DNA of 64,000 nucleotides from NCBI GenBank assembly GCA_038087015.1, contig JASBNA010000047.1, positions 62,001 to 126,000 of the forward strand, written 5' to 3'. How positions within the stretch are numbered: position 1 is the first letter of the stretch; each line of letters opens with the position of its first letter. The stretch comes from Cerrena zonata (lineage: Eukaryota > Basidiomycota > Agaricomycetes > Polyporales > Cerrenaceae). Below the pieces are notes generated by a model. That model was given only the letters and a program-made list of their open reading frames with translations, searched no databases and was not told the DNA's origin. The translations under genes were made by a program, and so were the position numbers. Of the stretch, positions 22,760-34,353 are shown one piece after another.

Positions 22760-23176
22760 ATGAGCAAAAGACAAATGAATACTGCGATCCAGCCCCAGGT
22801 TGAAAACCCGGACGTGGCAGCCTTGTCGACGATCGGGATGAGAATCAGAAAAGCCGTTGCAGACGGCTATAACAACGGGAATACCAGCAACGGATTAAAT
22901 AATCCATATAACGTACAAAGAGTACCTTTACCAAGTCACTTGAGTCAACCCCCCTCCTTAACAAACCACGGGTCCACCATTGATTCCTGTTCGAACGTAT
23001 CGGAATGGGAATCCAGATACCAAAATAATAAGATTGTAACTATACCTCAATCAAACTTTGACTCAACAAATAAATTGAAAAGAAACTACGATGATATCGA
23101 TGACTCTCACCAAGCAGCTGACTTGAGCGATTATCGTGCCAAGTACGGCCAGTTAAGTTTCAATGAAGACTTTTAA
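22760..23176 (+). CDS. Small Dif1/Spd1/Hug1-like protein, probable ribonucleotide reductase regulator
   Basis: A 138-residue protein, hydrophilic, with no TM segment. Three short blocks suggest the family of intrinsically disordered RNR inhibitors/importers. These are IGMRIRKAVADGY near residue 26 (Hug-type helix), VPLPSHLSQPPSLTNHGSTIDS in the middle, and an aromatic/acidic C-terminus YRAKYGQLSFNEDF. In that family (S. cerevisiae Dif1/Hug1/Sml1, S. pombe Spd1) the protein binds the small or large RNR subunit and is degraded on replication stress. The assignment rests on short motifs only. The frame is intact; the ATG at 22760 follows an A-rich leader. Confidence 0.65.
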   Translation: MSKRQMNTAIQPQVENPDVAALSTIGMRIRKAVADGYNNGNTSNGLNNPYNVQRVPLPSHLSQPPSLTNHGSTIDSCSNVSEWESRYQNNKIVTIPQSNFDSTNKLKRNYDDIDDSHQAADLSDYRAKYGQLSFNEDF

Positions 23177-23766
23177 GTCTCCCTTTTCTTAATGTCTTAT
23201 GAATCTCTTTACTTCTCGTTTCTCTTTTATCAAAATATATATTGTTTATTCCCTACACCTGTAAAGCAAGCATGCAACGTATACAACAAGTTCAAAGTAT
23301 CAAATACAAACACAACACGTTAAGCTTGGGGCTTTCTGGCGTTGTCCTGGCATAAAGCCATGTTGTGATGCACACTACTTGTTCTAAATAAAACCCTCAC
23401 TCAGTTACGATAAAACAAAATAGAAGTAGCTACTTCTCTTCGCTTTTTTTCCAGTGGTTTTGATTCTTTGCTATCGGTTTTTCTTTTCTTTTGTTAGTGT
23501 TTTTTTTTTTTCAGTTATTTGATCTTTAGTTCACTTTTTTGCAAGTTTTATTAGCTATTCAGTTGATTGTTCGTGAGTACTTGGTAACGTCTTATTGCTT
23601 TCGTTAACTGCTAGTCTTGCTTGCTTTTTTTTTTCCAGGTTTCTGACTTTTTATTTCGATCCCCCCTTATTAAGGGACTTGCCCCTGCCAGTTTGGCAAA
23701 TATTATAAAGTTGGATCTTTTCCAGAAGAGTAAATTGTAAAATTATGCAAATCACAAGTGTTTGAT
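23177..23766. other. Intergenic region before the first SUR7-like gene
   Basis: T-rich toward the downstream gene, with several T8-T10 runs near 23500-23635, and no ORF. A short upstream frame starting ATG 23745 (ATG CAA ATC ACA AGT GTT TGA) could act as a six-codon uORF just ahead of the gene start. Confidence 0.5.
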
Positions 23767-25872
23767 ATGGTGGCAATCAAGAATAAATTAGGTGGGCTTC
23801 TACTACCGTTTGAGAATCTATCGAAACAAACCCGGATTCTTCAAATATTTCGACTCTTCAGTGCTTTTTGCGCTTTGGTTTTTATAATATTCACCATGGT
23901 ATCTCCGTTCATAAGTGAAAAGGCTTACCTTGCCAGAATCAACTGTGCCCATCTTGATGTTTCTTATGGGTTATATAAATCCTTGAGAAATTCAGTATCC
24001 CTAACTTCAACCATCTTGGATGATTCCAATACAAATGCTTTCCCCGTTGATTCCTCTTTAACTAACTCGGAGATTTCCATTCTTACCGAATACGCTGAGT
24101 CTCAAGTTGCTTCTGCTCCCCAATATATTATAACAACTCTATGGAGTTGGTGTTATGGGAATTATAATACCACTCAAATCACCGGTAAGGATGGTCGTAC
24201 TCGGTATATTCATCATGACGATACTTTAAGTTGCTCCAAAGGTGGACCCAATGGCGATGGGTATGTTTTTGATTACCGTCAAGAATTAGAAAGCATTGGT
24301 TTAAATAGTATATTGGCTTATGCTTTCCAAACCACTAAATATGACGATGAATCTTATTCTAATTTGGTTCAATCTAGACATCAGAAATATCGATTGGTGG
24401 TTCCTGCTCTTACTTTTGCCGGTGCTACTCAACTCATTCTTTTGGTTTTAACCCTTATTATTTATTCAAATCGTAAAGGTGAACCGGATTTGAGTAAAGT
24501 TCCAAGCTTCTTACTTCACATAATGGCTCTTATTTCAATGGCATCCTTTTTAAGTTTGGGTGTTGGGTCAGGGATTATCACCAGATTATTGGTTTCAATT
24601 CGTTCCGAAGTTAAAGGTAGTTTAGGGGACTTTGGTGTCTCTTTACAACTAGGTAATGCTTGGTTTCTGTTACTTTGGTTTTGTTTTTCTTTTGGTCTTT
24701 TATCAATGCTTTCTTGGGTCTTCCCATTATGGTGTGCTAACCCTGTTGATGATTTAGATGATGAAACCTATAATTTCGATTACGAAGATAACTTTAATCA
24801 TAATCACCATTATGAAAATCAACACCGTAGAAAATCTTCTACTCATTTTTTCACAAATTTCGCTGATAATTCTGATTTTGCTTCTCCAAATTCCAAAAGT
24901 CGTAAAAGAATGAGTGGTATCCGTACCATTGATGAAAATGAAGATGATGATTTAATATCAAGAAAAAATACTACAAAAACTCATAGAAGTAGCAGAAGTA
25001 ATAGAAGTCAGATCGTTCCTTCAGGTATTGAAAACGATCAAGGTGGATTTGGTCCTTATCAAGATCGGGATGTTACTTCTTCTAATAATGATGAAGAGGA
25101 TGATCATGAAGGCCGTAATTCATCGACTGATTTATATTATACCAATGACGAAGAATCATTAAGAAAATTGGGAGAATCGCTTTCAAGAAAGTCATCAGTT
25201 CGTCATTTATATAAAAAATCAAAATCTTCAAGACTTGATTTATTACCCGAGGAAGAAGAAACAAAACTCTTACTATATAATGAAAATACTTTATCTGATC
25301 CTCAATACCCAAGACCTCCTCATCATTATCGTGAAGAAACTTATGACGGTTACGTTGATGCACATAAAAGATCAGATGAAAGTAATTCCTTGGCCAATTC
25401 AAGAAGTAATAGTTGGAAAAATAAAAATAGAAATAGAAGTAGAAGTAATAGTAATCGTGCTTTGGCCGGCTCAATTCCGTTGAACAATACTGTTTCTACA
25501 AACATCGTCACCAATCCTAGTTCAAATCATTCCAAATCAAATTCTTTGGCAAATAGTAATAGCAATTCAATCGATAACATTCGGGAATTGGCTAATAGAA
25601 GCCGTAATGATTCAGAAAATATCGAAATCATTCCTGACTCTCATGCTGACTCGAGATCTCCAAGTCGAAAACCTCCTGGTGATGATCGATATTATCATCA
25701 CAACCCTAAAAATAATCCATTTTTACAATCAAGTAAATTATTAAACAAAACAGTTCATACCGATGCTCAAAATAATAAAAACAACCGGTTCTCCTTGAAT
25801 GATTCCCTACTCAATGAAGCAGAAACAAATCTTTTGGACAACAGTGACTACCTTAACCATTTATATAAGTAA
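23767..25872 (+). CDS. SUR7/PalI-like (claudin-type) four-TM membrane protein with long cytosolic tail
   Basis: About 701 residues from ATG 23767 (an earlier in-frame GTG at 23758 is not a plausible yeast start). TM1 lies near residues 27-47. A large extracytosolic loop of about 160 residues has a WCYGNYN block and a few cysteines. TM2-TM4 are near 209-231, 246-270 and 296-320. The roughly 380-residue tail is rich in Ser, Asn, Arg and Asp. One-plus-three TM topology with a long loop is the SUR7/PalI pattern of fungal plasma-membrane proteins (eisosome, pH sensing, cell wall). The loop pattern recalls Tos7-type members, but I cannot assign the orthologue. The next gene downstream has similar topology. 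Confidence 0.75.
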   Translation: MVAIKNKLGGLLLPFENLSKQTRILQIFRLFSAFCALVFIIFTMVSPFISEKAYLARINCAHLDVSYGLYKSLRNSVSLTSTILDDSNTNAFPVDSSLTNSEISILTEYAESQVASAPQYIITTLWSWCYGNYNTTQITGKDGRTRYIHHDDTLSCSKGGPNGDGYVFDYRQELESIGLNSILAYAFQTTKYDDESYSNLVQSRHQKYRLVVPALTFAGATQLILLVLTLIIYSNRKGEPDLSKVPSFLLHIMALISMASFLSLGVGSGIITRLLVSIRSEVKGSLGDFGVSLQLGNAWFLLLWFCFSFGLLSMLSWVFPLWCANPVDDLDDETYNFDYEDNFNHNHHYENQHRRKSSTHFFTNFADNSDFASPNSKSRKRMSGIRTIDENEDDDLISRKNTTKTHRSSRSNRSQIVPSGIENDQGGFGPYQDRDVTSSNNDEEDDHEGRNSSTDLYYTNDEESLRKLGESLSRKSSVRHLYKKSKSSRLDLLPEEEETKLLLYNENTLSDPQYPRPPHHYREETYDGYVDAHKRSDESNSLANSRSNSWKNKNRNRSRSNSNRALAGSIPLNNTVSTNIVTNPSSNHSKSNSLANSNSNSIDNIRELANRSRNDSENIEIIPDSHADSRSPSRKPPGDDRYYHHNPKNNPFLQSSKLLNKTVHTDAQNNKNNRFSLNDSLLNEAETNLLDNSDYLNHLYK

Positions 25873-26768
25873 ATTCAGCCATTCTGACCTCTTTTTTTTT
25901 TTTAAAGTGTTCCATTTTTTTAAGTATTCAATTCTTTTATTATCTTTTTTTTTTGGGGAGTTTCTTTTAACTTTTTAAAGTTTCATTTTTAAATAAATCT
26001 TTGACATTACATCTTTGCATAAACTATTGTATAAATCAATACATTACCATGAAGTAAAGCTTTTACAGCCTTGTTTAGTGCAACATTTGGATCAATAAAA
26101 CTTTTTTTTTCCGTATTAGGAAGTCATCTTTTGATCGCCTAAAAATTTTTAGTCCAACTCCAATGCTTCTGTCATTGAAGCTTGATCACGGAAAGCCCCC
26201 TCTAAGCACGTCAATAAATAGGCTTTCGAACAACTCATCATTAGCTCAAAAGATGGCGTCTGGAATTGTCTATGCCTACTCGGTCTCTACACCTTCTCAT
26301 TACTCTCATTTTCTCTGCTTAGCAACTGGCTAAATCAGCAGCTTATGTCCCATAACGTTTTTGAATGCAGCTAGCCTCGAGGATGTGCTCCACTTACCTA
26401 TTCTGGCAATCTGGCTAATTGTCTGCTTATATCTTCACTCTATAAGCATAGTGGGTAAGATTTCCACTACTAAAATAGAGAAAACAAAAATAAATTGTGC
26501 ACATAAAACTGCTTTGAGACAATAAATTTTTTTTGCAATTTGTGGATCCATTACACGAGTGATAGACAGTATATATATATATATATGAATATTATTATCT
26601 AGCTTATTCATGATTTTGGAATATACTGCAGACCCTATTTACTTGATACCAACCAAAATTCACTCGTTTTCTAATACCCTCCACTTTTTTTCTTGATACC
26701 CAATCTTTAATACCCATTGATCTCTTATACCCATTGATCTCTTTATATCTCGTGATACCCTAGTGGAA
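25873..26768. other. Intergenic region between the two four-TM protein genes
   Basis: About 0.9 kb with T runs after the first gene and an AT dinucleotide run near 26571-26586. A short degenerate repeat TACCCATTGATCTCTT occurs twice at about 26710-26745. No ORF or RNA seen. Confidence 0.5.
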
Positions 26769-28019
26769 ATGCTCTTCGAAAACCGTATACATCTCGACAC
26801 CGATACTTTTGAAGAATCAGACTCGGATTATGATAGAAGCTCGAGTTCTATTGCCAGAAGCACTCCCTATCCGAAAGATGAAAAAGATGTACTAAAAAAT
26901 ATTCACTACAGTGGTAGAAGCTTCCAGGATGTAGAGTTGAATCAACAAACAGCCTATAACTTTGATGACGAATCTAAAGTGCCGTTGTCTGCAACTTCTC
27001 ATGAAGATATGGAAGAACTACAAGAAAAGGAAGGAATGAACCGTTTCAAAGTGCCCTTTTTCTCAAAATTGACTGGGGGTTTCACTATCATATTGGTGTT
27101 CCTTATTGCTGTATTATCGACTGATTTTGGTGTTTCAAGTTCCTGTCAAAAAGATAGTTTAGCATGTGTTCCCCAAATGACAATCAAGCCAACTGATGAT
27201 ACTCTCAAGGCTAAATTAACTTTATCCACCCTTAGAGAAGGTCTTAAAATGGTTTCTTATTTGGCTACTGATCTCGGTGTCTCCAATGACGATTTACAAT
27301 CAAATGTAGATTATATGAATACCATTGATACTTTCTCCACAAATAAACTTTACAAGTTTAATTCAAATGGATTTTGCCGTTACAATAGTGACACCAAAGA
27401 ACAGTATTGTTCGAATGGTCATGGTCTTGATATTTTTTCTAGTTTGGCTGCTGATATCGGTATACAATTAGGTAAAGTTGGTGGTGGTAGCGCAAATGAT
27501 TCACAAGAAATGCGTGATTCTATGGTTTCAACTTATACTAATATTGTTGATTTATTAGATGCCCTTTATTATACAGCTATTAATAATGAGACTGAATCAA
27601 ATAGCTTGAAAATGGAACAACTTAATGCTGCTCACCATCTTAAATCTATTAGATCATTTGGTGAATTAATGTCTAAAATCCCAAATTATACCATTTCGTT
27701 TTCAATCATTGCTGTTATATTATTAGTTTCGCTTTTTTTCATGGAAAGAAGAAGAAGTATTAAAGGTACTAAAGCTAATAATAAAATAGTGTCCAATGTT
27801 TTGTACGGTGGTATGTTTACTATACTAATTGTTCATTTGGGAATATTATTAGGACGTAACATCTTACAATTAAGAACGTTTCATTCTATAGATTTATTTT
27901 TCAAAGCATACGAAATTGCAAAAGTTGAATATGGCTGGGGTCAAATATTTCTTTGGCTCATGGTACTTTGTGATTTGGCTGCAATTTTTGCATTGTTCAC
28001 AATATTTAGACGTAGATAA
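26769..28019 (+). CDS. SUR7-like four-TM membrane protein (Sma2/Dcv1/Tos7-type)
   Basis: 416 residues from ATG 26769 (the in-frame GTG at 26763 is ignored). A hydrophilic N-terminal segment of about 100 residues precedes TM1 (104-122). A cysteine-containing loop of about 185 residues follows, then TM2 (308-325), TM3 (345-363) and TM4 (389-413), ending in a short basic tail. The loop has CRY...EQYCSNGHGLDIF..LAADIGIQLG. This Cys-x(n)-Cys-S/N-x-G-L/H-D block looks like the conserved element of fungal SUR7-superfamily proteins including the sporulation protein Sma2. The exact orthologue is unknown. It is co-oriented with the previous gene, which shares the topology but not obvious sequence. Confidence 0.7.
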   Translation: MLFENRIHLDTDTFEESDSDYDRSSSSIARSTPYPKDEKDVLKNIHYSGRSFQDVELNQQTAYNFDDESKVPLSATSHEDMEELQEKEGMNRFKVPFFSKLTGGFTIILVFLIAVLSTDFGVSSSCQKDSLACVPQMTIKPTDDTLKAKLTLSTLREGLKMVSYLATDLGVSNDDLQSNVDYMNTIDTFSTNKLYKFNSNGFCRYNSDTKEQYCSNGHGLDIFSSLAADIGIQLGKVGGGSANDSQEMRDSMVSTYTNIVDLLDALYYTAINNETESNSLKMEQLNAAHHLKSIRSFGELMSKIPNYTISFSIIAVILLVSLFFMERRRSIKGTKANNKIVSNVLYGGMFTILIVHLGILLGRNILQLRTFHSIDLFFKAYEIAKVEYGWGQIFLWLMVLCDLAAIFALFTIFRRR

Positions 28020-28095
28020 AATCTCTTTTTTTTACATTTAAAATAAATAACGATAATATATGATTCTAAAATAAATGGGCGAGAACTGAAATTAA

Positions 28096-29756
<1,661 letters not shown>

Positions 29757-30768
29757 ATGACCACTGATTCGAAAGAGAAGTCTGGCTCTTACACACCTTA
29801 CCAATACCAATGCTGTGGTCTTACACAGAAGGGTGTTCGATGCAAGAAGAAAGTACGCGGTTCTCGAGATTATTGTCATTATCATCAGGATCAAGCGAAT
29901 AATCTACTGGGTAGAATAAACGGTAAACTCCATGAAAAGGTTAGCGAGGCCTTTCATGAACGTCCTCTGGCCTCAGAGCCTGTACTTGCATACTCGCATA
30001 AACCTTCGAATACTAATTCGCCTAAGCATCATAATAAACCAGGATATATCTATGTCTATACCTTAACTAGTTTAATTGAAAATGAAAAAAAACAATGAAC
30101 TGTGGCTCAAGGTAAGAAACATCCCCAATACATCCTCTAAGGACAAGGATAAATGGCTCCCCTTTGATTACAGGAAACATCCGTATACTTTGATCAAAGT
30201 AGGAATGACTACCCAAACAGTTGAAAAAAGACTTCAACAATGGGAAAATCAATGCCAGCATCGTTTGACATGTTTGATCCCCAATCTGCATAACTCCGGA
30301 TTCGACAAGTCTGTTCTATCTTCTTCAATGGATCGGTTCGGCCCACTTTTCTCCTCCACTTCGGAGTCTAGTGGCTCGGGTGTAGGTAGATTGATACTGA
30401 AATTCAAAAAGCTTCAAGTAACATCTACAACTACAACTCAACCTAGCCAGTATAAAACTCTTAGGGTACGCGATCAAGGGTTCTATGCACCTAACTCGAT
30501 CTTACAGGCTGAAACTCAAATTCACCAAATATTAAGAGATAAATACGGTAGTGGAGATGTACTCTGTACTGCTTGTAAGAAGAATACAAAAACAGTTGAG
30601 GAAGCCGAACATGCTTCGAAACTATTGAGATTATTCAAAAAACATAAACAGGAATCGTTCAAGAAGGGCACCTACAACATTCATGTTGAATGGTTTCTCA
30701 TTCCTAAACTGGATCTCGAATATGTTTATCGAGTCATAGACACAACGTGTCTGCAATACTATTTCTAG
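29757..30768 (+). CDS. T5orf172 (GIY-YIG-like, DUF1766) protein, Mug113-like, one apparent frameshift
   Basis: About 336 residues after frame correction. The N-terminal part has a cysteine/histidine cluster (QCCGLTQKGVRCKKKVR...YCHYHQ), probably one zinc site of the kind that precedes such domains in fungi. The segment GYIYVYTLTSL begins the T5orf172 domain, a GIY-YIG relative. It continues in the next frame as LIKVGMTTQTVEKRLQQWENQC and ends near EWFLIP. The break is at an A8 run (30085-30092), where A7 keeps one frame. The closest named relative I know is S. pombe Mug113, induced in meiosis, biochemical role unknown. ATG 29757 is chosen because the upstream stretch is MET17 promoter; 29592 is the alternative. 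Confidence 0.8.
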
Positions 30769-30805
30769 CTCTTACGTTTGCATCTAACATTACTTATAGC
30801 ATTTG

Positions 30806-30945
30806 AAACAATTTTATTAGATATATATAATCATACATGAATTCTCTTTTCAGGAAATAAAAATGGTCTTAAACAATTTTATTAGATATATATAATCATA
30901 CATGAATTCTCTTTTCAGGAAATAAAAATGGTCTTAAACAATTTT
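30806..30945. repeat. Perfect 65-bp tandem duplication plus partial third copy
   Basis: The unit beginning AAACAATTTTATTAG starts at 30806 and again at 30871, identical by eye over 65 bp. A third start at 30936 keeps only about ten bases before running into poly-T. It lies in the convergent gap between the T5orf172 gene and SUB2. Confidence 0.95.
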
Positions 30946-31004
30946 TTTTTTCATCTTGATAACAACAATAAGAGAGAGGTAAAAAAAGAAAAAGATAACT
31001 AAAT

Positions 31005-32811
31005 TTAAGTGTTCATGTAAGTAGAAGGATCAACACCTTCTTCTGGGAATTCGGTGATTTTGACATCGAATCTTGATTGAATTTTTTCTAAAACTTCTTC
31101 ATCTTCTTTGGTTGAGACTAAAGAAACAGCTAAACCTTTGGTACCAAATCTACCAGCTCTACCAACTCTATGTAAGTATTGATCAGCTTCATTTGGTAAA
31201 TCGTAATTGATAGCCAAGTTAATTCTTTCGATATCAATACCTCTACCGAAAACATCAGTAGAAACACAAATACGTTTGTTAAATTCTTTAAAAGATTTAT
31301 ATCTTTCAATTCTTTCTTCTTGTTTTAAACCAGAATGAACAGCAATAGATGGGAAATTACAAGCACATAATAATTTATTCAATTCTTTAGCTCTTTGAGT
31401 AGATTTAACAAAGATAATAACTTGATTAAATTCCAAAGAATCTAATAATTCAGATAATTTTCTATTCTTTTCTTGTTCACCTAATTTGATGTAATATTGT
31501 TGTAAACCGTGTAAGGTTAATTTAGCTTCATCATCAACATAAATTTCCAATGGATTTTGCATAAATTTTTTACAAACTGGACGAATTTCTTGGGATAAAG
31601 TAGCAGAAAACATCATAACTTGTTTTTGATGAGGAGTGTTACGGAAGATATCTTGAACATCTCTTCTCATATCAATAGATTCTAAAACTTTATCACATTC
31701 ATCAATAACAAAGGATTTGATGTTACTTAATCTAATACCTTTTTCATTGACTAAAGCATGTAATCTACCAGGGGTAGCAACAACGATATGTGGACACGTA
31801 TCCTTATTTTTCAATTTTTCCAAATCTCTAGAGATTGGAGTACCCCCATAGAAAACTTCAGGTTTTAACTTCTGGCATATATTTAGAAAAACGAGCGTAT
31901 TCGTTACGAATTTGATAAGCTAATTCTCTGGTATGACAAATAACCAAAGTTGAAATTTCACCTGGAACTGGATCTAATTGTTGTAAAGTAGACAAAACGA
32001 AAAACAGCGGTTTTACCTAAACCTGATTTGGCTTGACATAAAACATCAGTACCCAAAATAGATTGTGGAATACAAACTTGTTGGACTAAAAAAAAGGGTT
32101 AACGTTAGTTTATGTTGTTTTATCGTCTCAAGGGAATTGATACAAGGATAATTGACTTTTGCTAATTGTTTATTCGGGCCAGTCTGTTGTTAATACATTC
32201 TATTGGAAACAACGCGTTGTTTCGTACCTAACACATCCAATATTAATCGTTCTGATTATCTTTTTTTGTATTGCAAAAAACAAAAAAGAAAAAGGATTCA
32301 AAAAGTACCTTCAACATTCCAGTACCTTCAACATTCAGTATTTCATCTGATATGTGTCACATTTGAGGACAAGTTGAAGTTTCTTCTAAAGCGAAGAAAA
32401 CTTCTGAAAAGAAGTTTATACATGGAATAACAGATTCTCCAAGATTGGTTTGGCATTGCCAAATAGGTAATAGATGTAACAACAACAACTGACACCAGTT
32501 GAATAAACAATAACCTCATTGAAGCTGATCAAGTCTAATTATCAACTTATAACAATTCCTTGATTGGAATGAATAAAAGTATACGAACCTTCAGAAGGAT
32601 GTTCGAAACCGCAATCACCAATGGCTCTCAATAATTCTGGTTTAAGTAAGAAGTCTCTGAAACCAGTGGCATGAATACCGACATAAGAACCTTTCTTGTC
32701 GGCTTCTTTACCGTTGGCGGCTTCACCTTCAGCGGTGGCACCAGTGGTTTGGACGGCGATTTCTTCGGAATCAGAGTAATCTAACAATTCTTCTTGACCT
32801 TCGTGAGACAT
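31005..32811 (-). CDS. SUB2: DEAD-box RNA helicase Sub2/UAP56, one intron, two apparent frameshifts
   Basis: ATP-dependent RNA helicase for spliceosome assembly and TREX-mediated mRNA export, nuclear. Exon 1 (32589-32811) ends in EHPSE. Exon 2 (31005-32085) starts in VQQVCIPQ. Removing the 503-nt intron joins the conserved EHPSEVQQVCIP. Visible motifs are the Q-motif region, AKSGLGKT (motif I), PGRLHA, the DECD box ([10 protein letters not shown]), SAT, and [10 protein letters not shown] (motif VI). Two single-base insertions break exon 2: T5 for T4 in coding sense at 32000-32004, and A4 for A3 at 31863-31866. Corrected length is 433 residues. Sub2 is essential, and these breaks are probably base-calling errors. 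The donor GTTCGT is atypical. Confidence 0.95.
32086..32588 (-). other. SUB2 intron (503 nt)
   Basis: The donor reads GTTCGT instead of GTATGT/GTACGT. The branch-like AACTAAC is at 32104-32110 and the acceptor TTTTAG abuts 32085. The boundaries are fixed by the conserved protein sequence on both sides. Confidence 0.85.
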
Positions 32812-33100
32812 GTTGGATGGATTTGGCTGGGGCTATTGATTCTAATTAAAGAAAGCTAATATTAAAAACACAAAATATATATTATCAATTAGTCGATAGA
32901 ATGGCTTGCCCTCTGGAAAAACTTGTTGATTTTTTTCTGTTCTTTCAGAAACTGAGACTAGTCGTGTCTGGAAACGGCAAAAATCCCATTATTGGCCGTG
33001 GGCGCACGACTCGTGGAGTAACTGAAAAAAAAAGTCCGTTAAGAGGAAACCATTCGATCTCTTTGGATATACAAGGTATACAAGTTATACGGGTTTAGAT

Positions 33101-33484
33101 ATGATTAGAAGGGTCTTAGGCAGAAGAATGGCTATAGCCAGACAAGCACCAAGAGGAGTGTATAGAATAGAGCCTATAAGGGCGTTTGGGTTTGGCAAAG
33201 GAGCATCTGATGAAGAAAGGGTTGCAGAAGTAGTTAGTAAAATCAGAGATAGTTCTGAACTCAAGGCCCAATTGAGAGAGTTTCAAACATTATTGAGTGA
33301 AAAGGGGTTTGATTTCAGTTCAGGGAAACCACCATCGATAATGCAAATGGTTAAGCTTATATCGCATGACGATGTTAAGGACAAAATCAAGGGACTTAAA
33401 GATACTTTAGAAAAAGAAGGAATTGAACTTACACCCTCTGATCTCACTGCATTCATGAGTCTTCCAAATGCCGATAAGAAATAG
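33101..33484 (+). CDS. Small protein with probable mitochondrial presequence, function unknown
   Basis: 127 residues, not recognised. The first about 35 residues (MIRRVLGRRMAIARQ...) are Arg-rich without acids, typical of a matrix-targeting presequence, followed by FGFGKGASDEE as a plausible cleavage region. The mature part is helical and charged, with KIRDSSELKAQLREFQTLLSEKGFDF and a second helix pair DVKDKIKGLKDTLEKEGIELTPSDL. No TM segment, no cysteine motif. It shares a 290-bp divergent promoter with SUB2 and is convergent with PRO3. Base composition is like that of its neighbours. Confidence 0.75.
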   Translation: MIRRVLGRRMAIARQAPRGVYRIEPIRAFGFGKGASDEERVAEVVSKIRDSSELKAQLREFQTLLSEKGFDFSSGKPPSIMQMVKLISHDDVKDKIKGLKDTLEKEGIELTPSDLTAFMSLPNADKK

Positions 33485-33525
33485 AATAGATACGTATATA
33501 TATATATATAGTGTTAATATAATGA

Positions 33526-34353
33526 TTATTTTTTTTTAGAAAATGATGCTGAAATGAGAGCAGATTCTTCAATGGCTCTAATGATCCCACTTCTGACTCC
33601 AGCGTCTTCTAATTTTGCTAATCCACCGATGGTAGTACCAGCAGGAGTGCAGATTTTACTTTTCAAGACTGCTGGGTGTTCACCAGAATCCAGAACCATT
33701 TTAGCAGTACCTTCCATTACTTTTATTGCTGATTCTCTAGCAACGTCAAATGGTAAACCCATTCTAACCCCACCATCGATCATGGATTCCAACATGAGTA
33801 AGACAAAAGCTGGTGCTGATCCAACTAAAGCAGTGGCAGCATCCATATTTTTTTCCACAATTTGAACTGCACTCCCAATTGGTTGGATTAACTTCATTAC
33901 GAGTTCACTATACTTAGCTTCTGCTTCTTTTGAAAAACAAACGGCAGCCATACCGCATCCATACTGTGCTGGGGTGTTGGTCATAACCTTGGCAACGTAT
34001 GGAGTGAAAATACTTAATTCGTCAGTTGTAGTACCAGCTAATAACGAAATAAGTAATTGTTCCCCATTCAAAGAATCCTTCACTTGTTCATAAACAGTTT
34101 GATACATGTAAGGCTTACATCCAAGAATAATGATATTGGCTTTAGCGACAGCAGCCTTATTCGAGTCAATTCCATGACTAACTTCAATTATTTCGTGGTC
34201 AAATTTGGCCCGGACGTTTTCTGCACTTTTTTCACTGTTGGTGCAACAGATGATTTTAGCAGGATATGGTTCGAAACTGGAGTTGAGAATGGCATTGGTC
34301 ACCGCAGAACCCAAGTTCCCACAGCCCAACACCGCAATAGTATAGTCTTTCAT
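33526..34353 (-). CDS. PRO3: Delta-1-pyrroline-5-carboxylate reductase
   Basis: Last step of proline synthesis: P5C plus NAD(P)H gives proline. It has 275 residues, intact (S. cerevisiae 286). The N-terminal Rossmann motif is AVLGCGNLGSAV. The mid-domain has the typical ILGCKP and NTPAQYGCG segments. The C-terminal P5CR signature is HPAVLKSKICTPAGTTIGGLAKLED. One CTG codon occurs at 33691-33693, in MVxDSGEHP, a position where I cannot tell Leu from Ser by family. P5C from ornithine via CAR2 (12 kb upstream) feeds this enzyme. Confidence 0.95.
   Translation of the reverse strand: MKDYTIAVLGCGNLGSAVTNAILNSSFEPYPAKIICCTNSEKSAENVRAKFDHEIIEVSHGIDSNKAAVAKANIIILGCKPYMYQTVYEQVKDSLNGEQLLISLLAGTTTDELSIFTPYVAKVMTNTPAQYGCGMAAVCFSKEAEAKYSELVMKLIQPIGSAVQIVEKNMDAATALVGSAPAFVLLMLESMIDGGVRMGLPFDVARESAIKVMEGTAKMVLDSGEHPAVLKSKICTPAGTTIGGLAKLEDAGVRSGIIRAIEESALISASFSKKK

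Noticed and set aside
32901..33098. ORF of 65 codons between SUB2 and the mitochondrial-type gene
   Set aside because: It covers the divergent promoter, has no similarity and runs straight into the next gene's start.
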